Shown here piece after piece: positions 18,978-27,010 of a stretch of 64,000 nucleotides of DNA. Under the pieces are notes generated by a model. The model saw only the letters and a list, made by a program, of their open reading frames with translations, did not search any database and had not been told where the DNA came from. How positions within the stretch are numbered: the stretch's first letter is position 1; each line of letters starts with the position of its first letter. The position numbers and the translations under genes are program-made. This DNA comes from Lachnospiraceae bacterium oral taxon 096 (GTDB lineage: Bacteria > Bacillota > Clostridia > Lachnospirales > Lachnospiraceae), in NCBI GenBank assembly GCA_018141845.1, contig CP073340.1, positions 62,001 to 126,000 of the forward strand, in the 5' to 3' direction.

Positions 18978-19065
18978 TTCATAACATGTGTCCAGGATTC
19001 TGGGTACATATCATGAACGAATGGTCCTATTTCTTTTAGGGACTTATTTCACAGCCCCTTTTTTC

Positions 19066-19638
19066 TTACCTTGGTCTTTTATTGAGAGCATATCCAATAA
19101 CCGCACCAACAATTCCTCCAACAATATGAGCCATATTAGAAATATTGTCATTCACCGTGATTCCTTGAAAAATCTGCTGCCCAATATAAATCACCGCAAC
19201 CAAAATAAAGGTAAGCGGAATCTCTCCCTCCCGAAATCCTGTAAACGAAGACAAAAGAATAAAAGAAAATACAACACCACTGGCTCCACATAGTGCAACA
19301 CTCGGGAAAAAAATATAATTCACAATCCCCGTTACTAGGGCCGTCATAAGAATAATCTCAACAATCGTTTTTGAACCATACTTTTCTTCCAACATCGGCC
19401 CAAGGAGCAATAAATAAGACGCATTGCCAATCAAATGTTCCCATCCACTGTGCCCAAGGACATGGGTAAAAAATCGAAGATAGGTCAAAGGACTAAACAA
19501 AGAAGAATGATAGGTCATAAATAACAAGGTCGTACTTCTTCTGTGCGTTCCAATACTCATGAGTAAAACCAGTAGACAAAGCAATACAAAGGTAAGTACT
19601 ACAGGTGAATTATATGAAATTTTGAATCTCGTCTTCAT
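19066..19638 (-). CDS. rhomboid-family intramembrane serine protease
   Basis: This 190-residue protein has six predicted membrane segments. The rhomboid landmarks are present: HSGWEHLIGN in the second segment, the catalytic serine in GASGVVFSF (about residue 120) and the catalytic histidine in NMAHIVGG (about 168). It would cleave membrane-anchored substrates within the bilayer. GAGGGGAG precedes ATG 19638, which lies inside the end of the upstream HAD gene (29-base overlap), so the gene is coupled to the Ter-type operon. The IS1182 element starts ten bases after its stop. Confidence 0.87.
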   Translation of the reverse strand: MKTRFKISYNSPVVLTFVLLCLLVLLMSIGTHRRSTTLLFMTYHSSLFSPLTYLRFFTHVLGHSGWEHLIGNASYLLLLGPMLEEKYGSKTIVEIILMTALVTGIVNYIFFPSVALCGASGVVFSFILLSSFTGFREGEIPLTFILVAVIYIGQQIFQGITVNDNISNMAHIVGGIVGAVIGYALNKRPR

Positions 19639-20401
19639 CTAAACTCCCCTCCTCTATAGACTCAACAATATCGAACATCTCATCCAATAAATTATTTTCA
19701 TCTATAAAAATTCTTCTATTTTCTCTCAAATTTTTTCCAAGAATTTCTCTCTTTCCAAATGCAAAATCGGCATTTTCCATCATTGGCAAATCCATTTCAC
19801 TATCTCCTGCTGCAACAACATAGTTTGGCAAAAACCTTTCCTTCAACCTGCACAATGCTTCTCCTTTATTAAACTCTGGGGGCAAAAAGTAGATTTTTCT
19901 CCCCGACGAAACAACATGAAGTATGGTCCTCTCTCTATACCTCTCCACCTTCTTTGCAATATCCACACCATCCTTGCAATACAAAAAAACATACATCCCA
20001 TCGACAAATTTGCAGCGAATATACTCCTCTTCTTTCTCAAGAAATTCTAATACTCTATTTAATTCGCCTTGATACTTTCTAACTATTCTTGTGCTCTCCT
20101 GTAACCACACATCATCCTTTACTCCATTTTTCAAAAGAATGGCTCCATTGGTCGTCAGGGCATATTCTGGCACAACCATCTTCTCCCACTGTATTCTTTG
20201 ATATTGCTCTATGGATCTCGTTGTAATTGGAATAAATTCCACCTTGTCGTTTAAAAGCACCAGTTTTTTTACTGCATCCTTACAAATAAATCCCTGCTCT
20301 CTGCCTTTAAATATCTCCACACAAATATCATCCTCTCTTCTATATTTGTACGAATGAATCAGTGTATTATCTAAGTCGCAGGCTACCAAAATTTTTTTCA
20401 T
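19610..20401 (-). CDS. HAD-superfamily phosphatase of the Ter-type operon
   Basis: 263 residues. HAD motif I is ACDLDNTLIH (residues 8-17), motif II is the threonine in ITTRSIEQY and motif IV is AAGDSEMDLPMM (about 196-207); the cap resembles the Cof/sucrose-phosphatase type. In Ter-linked biosynthetic modules a HAD phosphatase is thought to dephosphorylate a nucleotide-like product made by PRTase enzymes. The start follows the StiP-type stop directly (TAGATG), supporting one transcript. Confidence 0.85.
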   Translation of the reverse strand: MKKILVACDLDNTLIHSYKYRREDDICVEIFKGREQGFICKDAVKKLVLLNDKVEFIPITTRSIEQYQRIQWEKMVVPEYALTTNGAILLKNGVKDDVWLQESTRIVRKYQGELNRVLEFLEKEEEYIRCKFVDGMYVFLYCKDGVDIAKKVERYRERTILHVVSSGRKIYFLPPEFNKGEALCRLKERFLPNYVVAAGDSEMDLPMMENADFAFGKREILGKNLRENRRIFIDENNLLDEMFDIVESIEEGSLDEDEIQNFI

Positions 20402-21466
20402 CTATGTATCGGCAAGTGATCGAATAAGTCCACAAGCTCTGTAGTGTTTCAAAGGATACTCTACCACTTCCACTCCCTTCTCTCTTGCTAGTTGGTACAA
20501 ATGTCCTAGGTGCTCCTCATCATCTAAGCTATGCACTAAGATCTTCCACGGAAGCCGTCGAAGCAATACTCTTGTCGCTTCCCCAATACTTGGCTTAATA
20601 AGATTGATATCCCTTATTTGAAATTGCTCTGCAATCTCTCTTACTTCCTCAAGAGCGGATTGATCACATTTTTCTTCTCGTTGACTTCGGTTGTCATCGC
20701 CAATATCTTTCATTACAAAATGACTTTGAATGGACTCGATGAAGTGGTAAGTAACATCCCTTTCTTCCAATTCCTGATAAAAAACAGCACCGTGATAGTC
20801 ATTGGGTCCGATAATATCGGATCTCAAAAAAGTACGGCTCAAAAGCCCAGAGACGGTTGAATTGAGGCACGAACTTGCAATCAAAAAATCATCCTGTGTT
20901 CCCGATACTTGAGCTATATTGGCAGGATCTGACAAAACAGCAAGTCCTGAATCAAGACCTGGAAATTCAGCCATGGCATGAATTAATTCTCTCTGTATTG
21001 CTCCCTTTCCAGTCCAGCCATCAACAAATTGAATATCCTTGCTAGCATGCCTAGAAAGAATATAATTTAAGGCATTTTTATCAATTCCTCTTCCTCGAAT
21101 GATAGAAAGGGTATAATGATCAATCTCCACACCATATTTTTGTTTGATATAGCGTTTAATCAAAATTCCCACTGGCGTTCCTGCTCTTGCAAGCGAAACA
21201 ACAGCGACCTCTTTTCCCCTCTTCTTCCATATTTTTTGTGCAACAGAAGCTACTGCATCCGCAGTAATTTGACCATACCGAGTTAAGGCATCCTCAAATG
21301 CATCTTGATAGTCCTTTGATGGTTCATATTCAATGGGCAACATTTCACAATAATGTCGCCCACCTTGAATAGCTCTTTCCCTTTCCTGCGTACTCTGCGG
21401 TCTAACTAGACCTGTGATATCTTTTAGCAAAAGAATAACATCCTCATCCTTATATGTACTAAACAA
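20402..21466 (-). CDS. StiP-type / PELOTA-domain protein of the Ter operon (PRTase-like)
   Basis: About 354 residues. The first two thirds match the StiP (stress-induced, Ter-linked) cysteine-protease/phosphoribosyltransferase-like family: VVSLARAGTPVGILIKRY (about 95-112), LSIIRGRGIDKNAL and FVDGWTGKGAIQREL, a PRPP-loop-like segment. The last third (about 265-350, DINLIKPSIGEATRVLLRR) matches the PELOTA-like RNA-binding domain often attached to it. TTG 21466 is preferred as start because GGGGG precedes it and it follows the upstream stop at 21471; ATG 21505 would overlap that gene. The exact reaction is unknown; family analyses predict a role in making a nucleoside-like metabolite. Confidence 0.8.
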   Translation of the reverse strand: MFSTYKDEDVILLLKDITGLVRPQSTQERERAIQGGRHYCEMLPIEYEPSKDYQDAFEDALTRYGQITADAVASVAQKIWKKRGKEVAVVSLARAGTPVGILIKRYIKQKYGVEIDHYTLSIIRGRGIDKNALNYILSRHASKDIQFVDGWTGKGAIQRELIHAMAEFPGLDSGLAVLSDPANIAQVSGTQDDFLIASSCLNSTVSGLLSRTFLRSDIIGPNDYHGAVFYQELEERDVTYHFIESIQSHFVMKDIGDDNRSQREEKCDQSALEEVREIAEQFQIRDINLIKPSIGEATRVLLRRLPWKILVHSLDDEEHLGHLYQLAREKGVEVVEYPLKHYRACGLIRSLADT

Positions 21467-21470
21467 TGCC

Positions 21471-23636
21471 CTACCCCCTGACCAAAAGTATATGATGATT
21501 TCCACTAAGTTTTAATGCCAAAATCATCGATTCCAGCGAAGAATCTGCAATCTCTCTACTGTCAGTAACGATAATCACCTGATCATACTTTCTCAAATTA
21601 TAAATATAAGTTATGCGATTGCTGTCATAAAGGCTCTTTAACTTATATCCATTTTGAATTGGATACTCCTGATCTTTTGCAATTCCAATAGGACTTCTGG
21701 TCGTAGAATGTGTAAACACCTTCACACCAGAATAATGATTGCTATTTTCTATTTCTCGTCCTAAAATCATCGCAGGATACATACACTCTTCTGTGCCCAG
21801 CACAAGAATCGATCGATTATCCAAGTCAAATTTTACTTCATCCAAAATGCTTCTGGCAAAACCAACACAATGGTGAGAATACTCTCTGGCTCTCACACCC
21901 TTTCTTGGATCAAGTAGTTTCCTCTTTGCCTGCAACTGTTCAAAACAAAGCCCTGTATCCTTTGTGTCCTCTGCATCAATGTAACTTTCTGGCTCCTTCG
22001 CCTCTTCTATATTGTACTTTTTTACAAGATTTTCATAGTCCATGCATTCCAGATTCAATATGGATACACACTCTATTTTCTGTTGTGCCATATTGAACTG
22101 ATTTTCTTTGGAGAGGCGTTGAATAATGGAAGCGGCCACAAGATTTTTACCCGCCAATGTCGGATGCTTTATCCTTAATTGCTGAACAAAATTAAGGATG
22201 GTCTTTCCTGTAGATATTTCATCATCCACAAAGACAATGGTGTCGGTTTTCCTGATCCACCTGCCCAAATTTGACGCATCCAATTTTTGTTCAACTGCAT
22301 GACTATGTTCTTCACGAAATTCAATCCATGACAAAACCTCTGATAACTCTTCTCTTGTCGTATGAATATAGATACAATCACAAGAATCTTGAATTTTAGC
22401 AACTTCCTCTGCCACACCCATTCCGACGGCTGTGGCCGTCTCTGCAAATCCAATGACAAGTTTTACACCCCCAAAGACTTGACTCACCTTTTTCCCCAGT
22501 GCATGAAATAAATCTATTGCCTCGCTTGGATGAACACTTAAATGCTTTCCCTGCAAGGGATCCACTAGCAAATACGATCGCTTTGTATTGTGAAATCTCT
22601 TTGCAAGTCGCAACACATCTGCCTCTGTGTATTCTCTTTCCTTTTCTTCTGCTTTGATTCCATAAATATTTCCAAGCATCACCATCTTCTTCGCCCATTT
22701 TCCATGAACCTTGACTTCATTCATCCGACTTCCATCTTCACTCTTTTCCACGCCAAGGCAACGATTATCCCACGACAATATCTTCATCGCATCATCATAA
22801 TCTGACCTTTTTACCTTCATACTCTCATAAATCATAGGAAGTTGCGTCGGATAAATCGCTGTCTTTCCAATAAAACCATTGAGTTGATCCAATACAAGTT
22901 CCCTCTCTAGCCCTACATCCCATTTTCCATCTCTTTCCATGCCAAAATACTCCCACACAGGAGCAGAAACAACATAGTCAGATGAAAAAATGTTAATGAT
23001 GTCAACAAAGATATCTCTAATCACACCAATGTCATAGATACTCTGATTCACTGAACGCCTCAATCCATACAGATTGCAAAAATCATTTCCCCCGACTCTC
23101 ACATTCAACACATATTCCTGGATGGTATCTAGAGCTTCCTTTATTCTCAGTAAAGCTTTGACTCTTGTTCCCACTTCAGCCACCATTCGACTTTCAAGAA
23201 TAGGCATAATATATATCTTTTTTACTACACTCTTTGGATTGGTGGCATTGATTTCCTTTGTTATGGCCAGATACTCATCCATATTGGATAAATCAAATTT
23301 TGGTAAAATATACCCCGTAATAATATCTTGATATGAAGCATATAATTTTAAAATATGTTTCATATGTTTTGGATTTCTTATCCTAATAAAAATCAAAGGA
23401 AGTGAATCTTTGTCACCTCCCTTTTCAAATTCAACTAACTCAGCTAAAATATCCCCTAAGTTTTTCTCAGCCTCATCCAAAAAATCATCTTGAATAGCAT
23501 CTTCCAAACAAAAAGCCAAAGAAGTTAAATGTGAAAATGCCCTATCTTTTATTTTTTGAATGATATTCTTATTCACCGATGGCAAATACAATAGACCACC
23601 TAAAGAATATTGCATACGCATTTTCTCGTCGTTCAC
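21471..23636 (-). CDS. fused HpcH-like aldolase / phosphoribosyltransferase / TRSP protein of the Ter operon
   Basis: A 721-residue multidomain enzyme. Residues about 5-310 are an HpcH/HpaI aldolase-like TIM barrel (FCLEDAIQDDF, IYIMPILESRMV, VLNVRVGGNDFCNLYG). Residues about 355-560 are a phosphoribosyltransferase (LLVDPLQGKHLSVHPSEA, TIVFVDDEISTGKTILNFV as PRPP loop). The C-terminus, about 610-720, is the TRSP domain (SILVLGTEECMYPAMILG, THSTTRSPI). In many genomes these are two or three genes. The GTG at 23636 has AGGAG seven bases upstream and is the likely start; GTG 23654 is an alternative. The set is a known signature of Ter-linked pathways. Confidence 0.85.
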   Translation of the reverse strand: MNDEKMRMQYSLGGLLYLPSVNKNIIQKIKDRAFSHLTSLAFCLEDAIQDDFLDEAEKNLGDILAELVEFEKGGDKDSLPLIFIRIRNPKHMKHILKLYASYQDIITGYILPKFDLSNMDEYLAITKEINATNPKSVVKKIYIMPILESRMVAEVGTRVKALLRIKEALDTIQEYVLNVRVGGNDFCNLYGLRRSVNQSIYDIGVIRDIFVDIINIFSSDYVVSAPVWEYFGMERDGKWDVGLERELVLDQLNGFIGKTAIYPTQLPMIYESMKVKRSDYDDAMKILSWDNRCLGVEKSEDGSRMNEVKVHGKWAKKMVMLGNIYGIKAEEKEREYTEADVLRLAKRFHNTKRSYLLVDPLQGKHLSVHPSEAIDLFHALGKKVSQVFGGVKLVIGFAETATAVGMGVAEEVAKIQDSCDCIYIHTTREELSEVLSWIEFREEHSHAVEQKLDASNLGRWIRKTDTIVFVDDEISTGKTILNFVQQLRIKHPTLAGKNLVAASIIQRLSKENQFNMAQQKIECVSILNLECMDYENLVKKYNIEEAKEPESYIDAEDTKDTGLCFEQLQAKRKLLDPRKGVRAREYSHHCVGFARSILDEVKFDLDNRSILVLGTEECMYPAMILGREIENSNHYSGVKVFTHSTTRSPIGIAKDQEYPIQNGYKLKSLYDSNRITYIYNLRKYDQVIIVTDSREIADSSLESMILALKLSGNHHILLVRG

Positions 23637-23660
23637 CTTGTCACTCCTATTCACTTTTTC

Positions 23661-24851
23661 TTATTTTGTTTGCCCCCTCGGTCCAATATCCATGACAACC
23701 TTATTCCCTCTGTATCCGATTCTATTCTCAGAATTTGGTGCACTGTACATTTCCAGTGCAGATACTTCAAATGTATTTCTCATCTCTCCATACACTATCT
23801 CTCCAAAGCAGAGCGTATAACTTCTGTCATTTGCACTTGTGTCCTCGGCGGGTATTTCAATGACCTGATCGCCATTTTTGATTCGGACATACACTCCATA
23901 TCGATGAAATGAACCCGTGCCATTTTCCAATGCAGAATACGAACTCACCGCCACAGATGCAATATCAGGATGCCAAGTAATGTCGATATGCTCCAATTTT
24001 CCAGGGCATGTCACATCCCCACCATGCCTTACTGCTCCATCGGGTGTCTGCAGCGATTCATCGGCATTGGCCGCCCCAATATAGATCAACTTGCCATTTC
24101 GATATCGCACCAATGCCTTTAGATCATAATCCTTTCCCTTTGCCTTCCAGCCATTTTCAATGATAATCGGCACTCCAGCATTCTTTTCAAGGCTAACTTT
24201 TTCTCCCTTTTTCAAGGATATTTTTTGTGGCTTTGATTTTTCCTCAACCACTTGTTGACTTTGTTGACTGACTGGTTGAATCGCTTGTTGACTTACCTGT
24301 TGACTTACTTGTTGACTTTGCTGTGACTGTTCCGAAGTCATTTCTGTTCCACCATAAAAAGCAAGCAAGGCAGAAATACCACCATTAAATCCACTGGCCA
24401 CAGCCGAAATACGCCACTCACCTTTTCTGTACACTTCAACGACAATAATCGCTTTCTCTGACTGAAAATCATTCCCTGACATCTGCAGGTCAATGCCCTC
24501 ATGGCCGCTTTGCCTCATCTGAAAAGAACATTCTTTAATGTCCTTCATTGTCCCATTTCCGTCAATACTTGCTGTAAAAACTAACTTATCTATTGTCTGA
24601 GGCAATTGACTCAAATTTAATTGAAATCTCACTTCCTTGCCTGTCACTTGATATCGAATCTCACCTTGAGGAGATGCCGTCTGATTATAAAAAACCATAT
24701 ATCGGTCATCCGATAACTTTCCATCTTTATCTACCCCAAAACAACAATAGTCATAAACTGAATTTCCATCAATCCTCATGCGAACTTCGATATCACTTGT
24801 CGGATTCAAATACTTTGCGATCTTATCTCGCATCCCCCTTGAAAAAATCAT
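23661..24851 (-). CDS. TerD-family protein with two TerD-like domains joined by a Gln/Ser repeat linker
   Basis: 396 residues. The N-terminal TerD domain (about 1-170) includes DYCCFGVDKDGKLSDDRYMVFYN, DKLVFTASIDG and a final EWRISAVASGFNGGI segment typical of the family. A linker (about 172-205) consists of repeated SQQ units. The C-terminal half (about 210-390) is a second TerD/TerA-like beta domain (LIYIGAANADE, HIDITWHPDIASVAVSSYSA). TerD proteins bind calcium and work in envelope or phage/tellurite stress responses. It is first in the operon, 24 bases before the aldolase-PRTase gene, with GGAGGTGAG before the ATG. Confidence 0.85.
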   Translation of the reverse strand: MIFSRGMRDKIAKYLNPTSDIEVRMRIDGNSVYDYCCFGVDKDGKLSDDRYMVFYNQTASPQGEIRYQVTGKEVRFQLNLSQLPQTIDKLVFTASIDGNGTMKDIKECSFQMRQSGHEGIDLQMSGNDFQSEKAIIVVEVYRKGEWRISAVASGFNGGISALLAFYGGTEMTSEQSQQSQQVSQQVSQQAIQPVSQQSQQVVEEKSKPQKISLKKGEKVSLEKNAGVPIIIENGWKAKGKDYDLKALVRYRNGKLIYIGAANADESLQTPDGAVRHGGDVTCPGKLEHIDITWHPDIASVAVSSYSALENGTGSFHRYGVYVRIKNGDQVIEIPAEDTSANDRSYTLCFGEIVYGEMRNTFEVSALEMYSAPNSENRIGYRGNKVVMDIGPRGQTK

Positions 24852-24968
24852 CTACAGCTCACCTCCAACCTATAGACCATGAACGAACGATAAAAACAAA
24901 CGATGAACGAACCGTAAATACCAAACGAAATCATCAATTATCATCAATTAACTAGATATATATATAAA

Positions 24969-25370
24969 TCACTCTATATCTTCAACTGATCCATCGTCTC
25001 GAACAAGTGAAAATTTGCAATCAAACCCATAAGCTGCCAACATTGCTGGAATAATTGCCCATGGTGCAAATGAAGCTCCCACAATCCCACCAACGATTCC
25101 GACATTGACTGGAATGGACAAGATGATTTTTCCTTCCCTCTTCATTTGAATCTTGGTCACATTTCCCTCTTTGAAGGCCTTTTTTATTTTCTCAACAATC
25201 TCCTTCGCCACTTCGCTGTTCTTTTCTGTCGTCTTTGCATTCTTCTCCTCTAACGCTACAATGGCATCCACAACATTTCCATCAGCCTCCTCCAATGCCA
25301 TCTTTGCCTCAGCATAGGATACTCCTGTGCGTTCTCTCACCTGATCCAAATCTTCCAACTTAATTTCCAT
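24969..25370 (-). CDS. DUF4342 protein with UBA-like N-terminus
   Basis: 133 residues. Residues 1-42 (LDQVRERTGVSYAEAKMALEEADGNVVDAI) look like a UBA/TS-N three-helix fold, as in DUF4342 proteins. A charged helix and a hydrophobic segment VNVGIVGGIVGASFAPWAIIPAMLAAYG (about 89-116) follow, which could enter the membrane. GGGAGG precedes the ATG. The 117 bases between this gene and the terD-like gene hold several GAACGAAC-type repeats and no gene. The function is unknown. Confidence 0.75.
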   Translation of the reverse strand: MEIKLEDLDQVRERTGVSYAEAKMALEEADGNVVDAIVALEEKNAKTTEKNSEVAKEIVEKIKKAFKEGNVTKIQMKREGKIILSIPVNVGIVGGIVGASFAPWAIIPAMLAAYGFDCKFSLVRDDGSVEDIE

Positions 25371-25514
25371 AGAAAACCTCCCATAATCTTTTAATCTACA
25401 TTCTGCGTTTTTGTTGACTTTAATACTTTTTCATCATATAGAGATATCTATATTTTACAATGTGCACAAAGGCATTGCAAGCTTTTCTTCTAATATAAGT
25501 CTGTAAGTCTCTTT

Positions 25515-26276
25515 CTAAATATATTTCTCATACCTACATTGTTCGACTACCTCTTTTCCCAAAAGAGTAATCGCCTTCTTAGGACAAGTACTTATACACC
25601 TGTAACACATGGTGCACTTGCCAAAATTGACTGCTTTTCCATTTTGTATACTCAAATTTCCCATAGGACAGTTTGATGCACATACTCCGCATCCAATACA
25701 GGAATCACTAATCTTAAGTTTCTTGTTGTAATCTGCTGTTTTTTTATAAAACCATAATCTCTGCCCAAATAATCCTGCCATGTGAGCAAAAAAACTCAAG
25801 CCCTCCTTGGGATATTTGCCATCTCGTTTGATATCACTTGTTGCTTTATCTATTTTTTCATCTGCTTCATGAACGATTCTTCTGTTTTCTTCCAAAGACT
25901 TTTTCAGCAATTTGCTATCACAAACCGCATCAGGCATACGAATCTGCATACCTCCAAGAATTATCGCTCCATATCTTTTTAGAACTCTCGCCAGACACCC
26001 TGTTCCATCACCAGAAAAAGCACCCATAGTGGTAATTAAAAAAATCTTTTTCCCTTCCCATAAATCTTTATTCCTAATGACAAAATCCTTCACCATAAAT
26101 GGCACATTAGAAAACTGTGTCGGGTACGCTAGAACAATATCACCGTTATTTCGAATTGTATCTATGGATTCCTTATCTTCAATTGGAACGCACTTTGCAT
26201 CAGAATCTAATGCAGAAAGAAATTTTTGAACACAATGTTTTGTATTTCCCGTACCACTTAGATAGATTCCTACCAT
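25515..26276 (-). CDS. EFR1-family flavodoxin/ferredoxin fusion protein
   Basis: About 253 residues. A flavodoxin-like domain (about 1-150) begins with GIYLSGTGNTKHCVQKF, the FMN phosphate loop. Two [4Fe-4S] motifs follow near the C-terminus: CIGCGVCASNCPMG and CTMCYRCISTCPKKA. Such proteins shuttle electrons between flavin and ferredoxin clusters in anaerobes. AGGGG lies six bases before the ATG at 26276, preferred over ATG 26282. A TetR-type regulator lies directly upstream on the same strand, so it may be its target. Confidence 0.87.
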   Translation of the reverse strand: MVGIYLSGTGNTKHCVQKFLSALDSDAKCVPIEDKESIDTIRNNGDIVLAYPTQFSNVPFMVKDFVIRNKDLWEGKKIFLITTMGAFSGDGTGCLARVLKRYGAIILGGMQIRMPDAVCDSKLLKKSLEENRRIVHEADEKIDKATSDIKRDGKYPKEGLSFFAHMAGLFGQRLWFYKKTADYNKKLKISDSCIGCGVCASNCPMGNLSIQNGKAVNFGKCTMCYRCISTCPKKAITLLGKEVVEQCRYEKYI

Positions 26277-26297
26277 TTTCATCCCCTATATTATCCC

Positions 26298-26877
26298 CTA
26301 TACATTGATTGAGCTAAGAATCAATTCAACTTCATCCTCAAGATGATCTGTATCTACAACACCTTTAACCGTCACTACAGAAGAAAGACCGTGAACCAAG
26401 GACCAGAGAGCAATTACCTTTGCATGAATAATAGAATTATTCATTTTATTAGCTCTACTACCTTTATTACCTAATAATCCTTTCAACACTTTCTCCGCTG
26501 TAGTTCTAAATAAGCGAAATGGCGGATAGTCATCGATATCAATATCACCAATAGAAAATAAAAGCTGGTAATACAAGGGGTTCTCATAAAAAAAGAGTAC
26601 ATAACTTTTACCTAATTCCAAAAGAATCCGTGAAAGATTGGAACAATTGTCCGTTATCTCTGTCAATGACGAATAAAATCGCTCTGTTATATAGTTGCGT
26701 ACTTCGGATAAAAAAGCTTCCTTGTTTTTGAAATGTGCATATGGTGCAGCAGGACTGACTCCTATAGAATCCGCCAGCTTACGCATAGAGAGTGCCTCCA
26801 TGCCATATTTATCTATATACTCTAACCCTTTTTCTATTAACTCTTCTTTTAAATTGCCATGATGATATGTATCTAAT
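26298..26877 (-). pseudogene. TetR-family regulator split after its first codons by an IS200/IS605 insertion
   Basis: The frame reads LDTYHHGNLKEELIEKGLEYI, then the TetR helix-turn-helix (MRKLADSIGVSPAAPYAHFKNKEAFL) and a C-terminal ligand region ending at 26298. No start codon exists before the frame meets the insertion end at 26878. Across the element at 28593-28597 lies TTGAA, preceded by GAGGAG. Joining TTGAA to 26877 restores TTG-AAA-TTA-GAT-ACA-TAT, an in-frame 194-residue TetR beginning MKLDTYHHGNLK. The 26298-26801 part also has internal ATGs, but a product from them would lack helix one. It probably controlled the EFR1 gene and the decayed aldo-keto reductase upstream. Confidence 0.8.
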
Positions 26878-27010
26878 GTGAACTACCCATAGTCTAAAGC
26901 CTATGGGCTTCCTGCTTCGCTGACCTCGCAACCTACTATCTCCACAGGCGTTAATTCGGGCAGTCCCTGCCCTATTGTTTTTTCTTATACTACTTGTCTT
27001 AATCCTTCTG
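26878..27010 (-). ncRNA. putative omega RNA (TnpB guide RNA) at the element right end
   Basis: TnpB nucleases use an RNA made from the tnpB 3' end and element right end, whose guide is the flanking DNA. Here the 107 bases between the tnpB stop and the element end contain a terminal hairpin (26886-26907) and are otherwise gene-free. The guide would begin ATTAGATACATATCAT at 26877 and run downward, which is tetR coding sequence. RNA limits are inferred from the family. Confidence 0.5.

Larger units (their letters stand above)
17713..19013 (+). mobile_element. IS3-family element, copy 1 (internally deleted)
   Basis: Ends are TGATATGTACCC (17713) and GGGTACATATCA (to 19013), with TGA directly repeated on both sides as target duplication (17710-17712 and 19014-19016). 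Relative to copy 2 (34059-35541) it lacks about 167 bases of the integrase core and has a stop in orfB, so it cannot supply its own transposase. Confidence 0.85.
17676..19035. repeat. palindrome of the IS1182 end, split by the IS3 insertion
   Basis: AAATAGGACC on the left (about 17693-17702) and GGTCCTATTT on the right (about 19023-19032) are exact reverse complements. With the IS3 copy removed they are separated by only about 15 bases, so IS3 landed in the loop of a hairpin inside the IS1182 end. Confidence 0.6.
15964..19056 (-). mobile_element. IS1182-family element interrupted by an IS3 copy
   Basis: The left end carries AAAAAGGGGATGTGAAA (15964-15980) and the right end its imperfect reverse complement (TTTCACAGCCCCTTTTTT, about 19040-19057). 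The transposase gene lies between them. Removing the IS3 copy at 17713-19013 joins the two parts into a continuous IS1182 end. The left end forms a long hairpin (GGGGATGTGAAAAACT / AGTTTTTTCGCATCCCC, 15968-16007) that could stop incoming transcription. Confidence 0.7.

Noticed and set aside
24235-24345. Short tandem repeats resembling a CRISPR or minisatellite
   Set aside because: They lie in frame within the TerD-family gene and encode the Gln/Ser linker; no repeat-spacer pattern exists.
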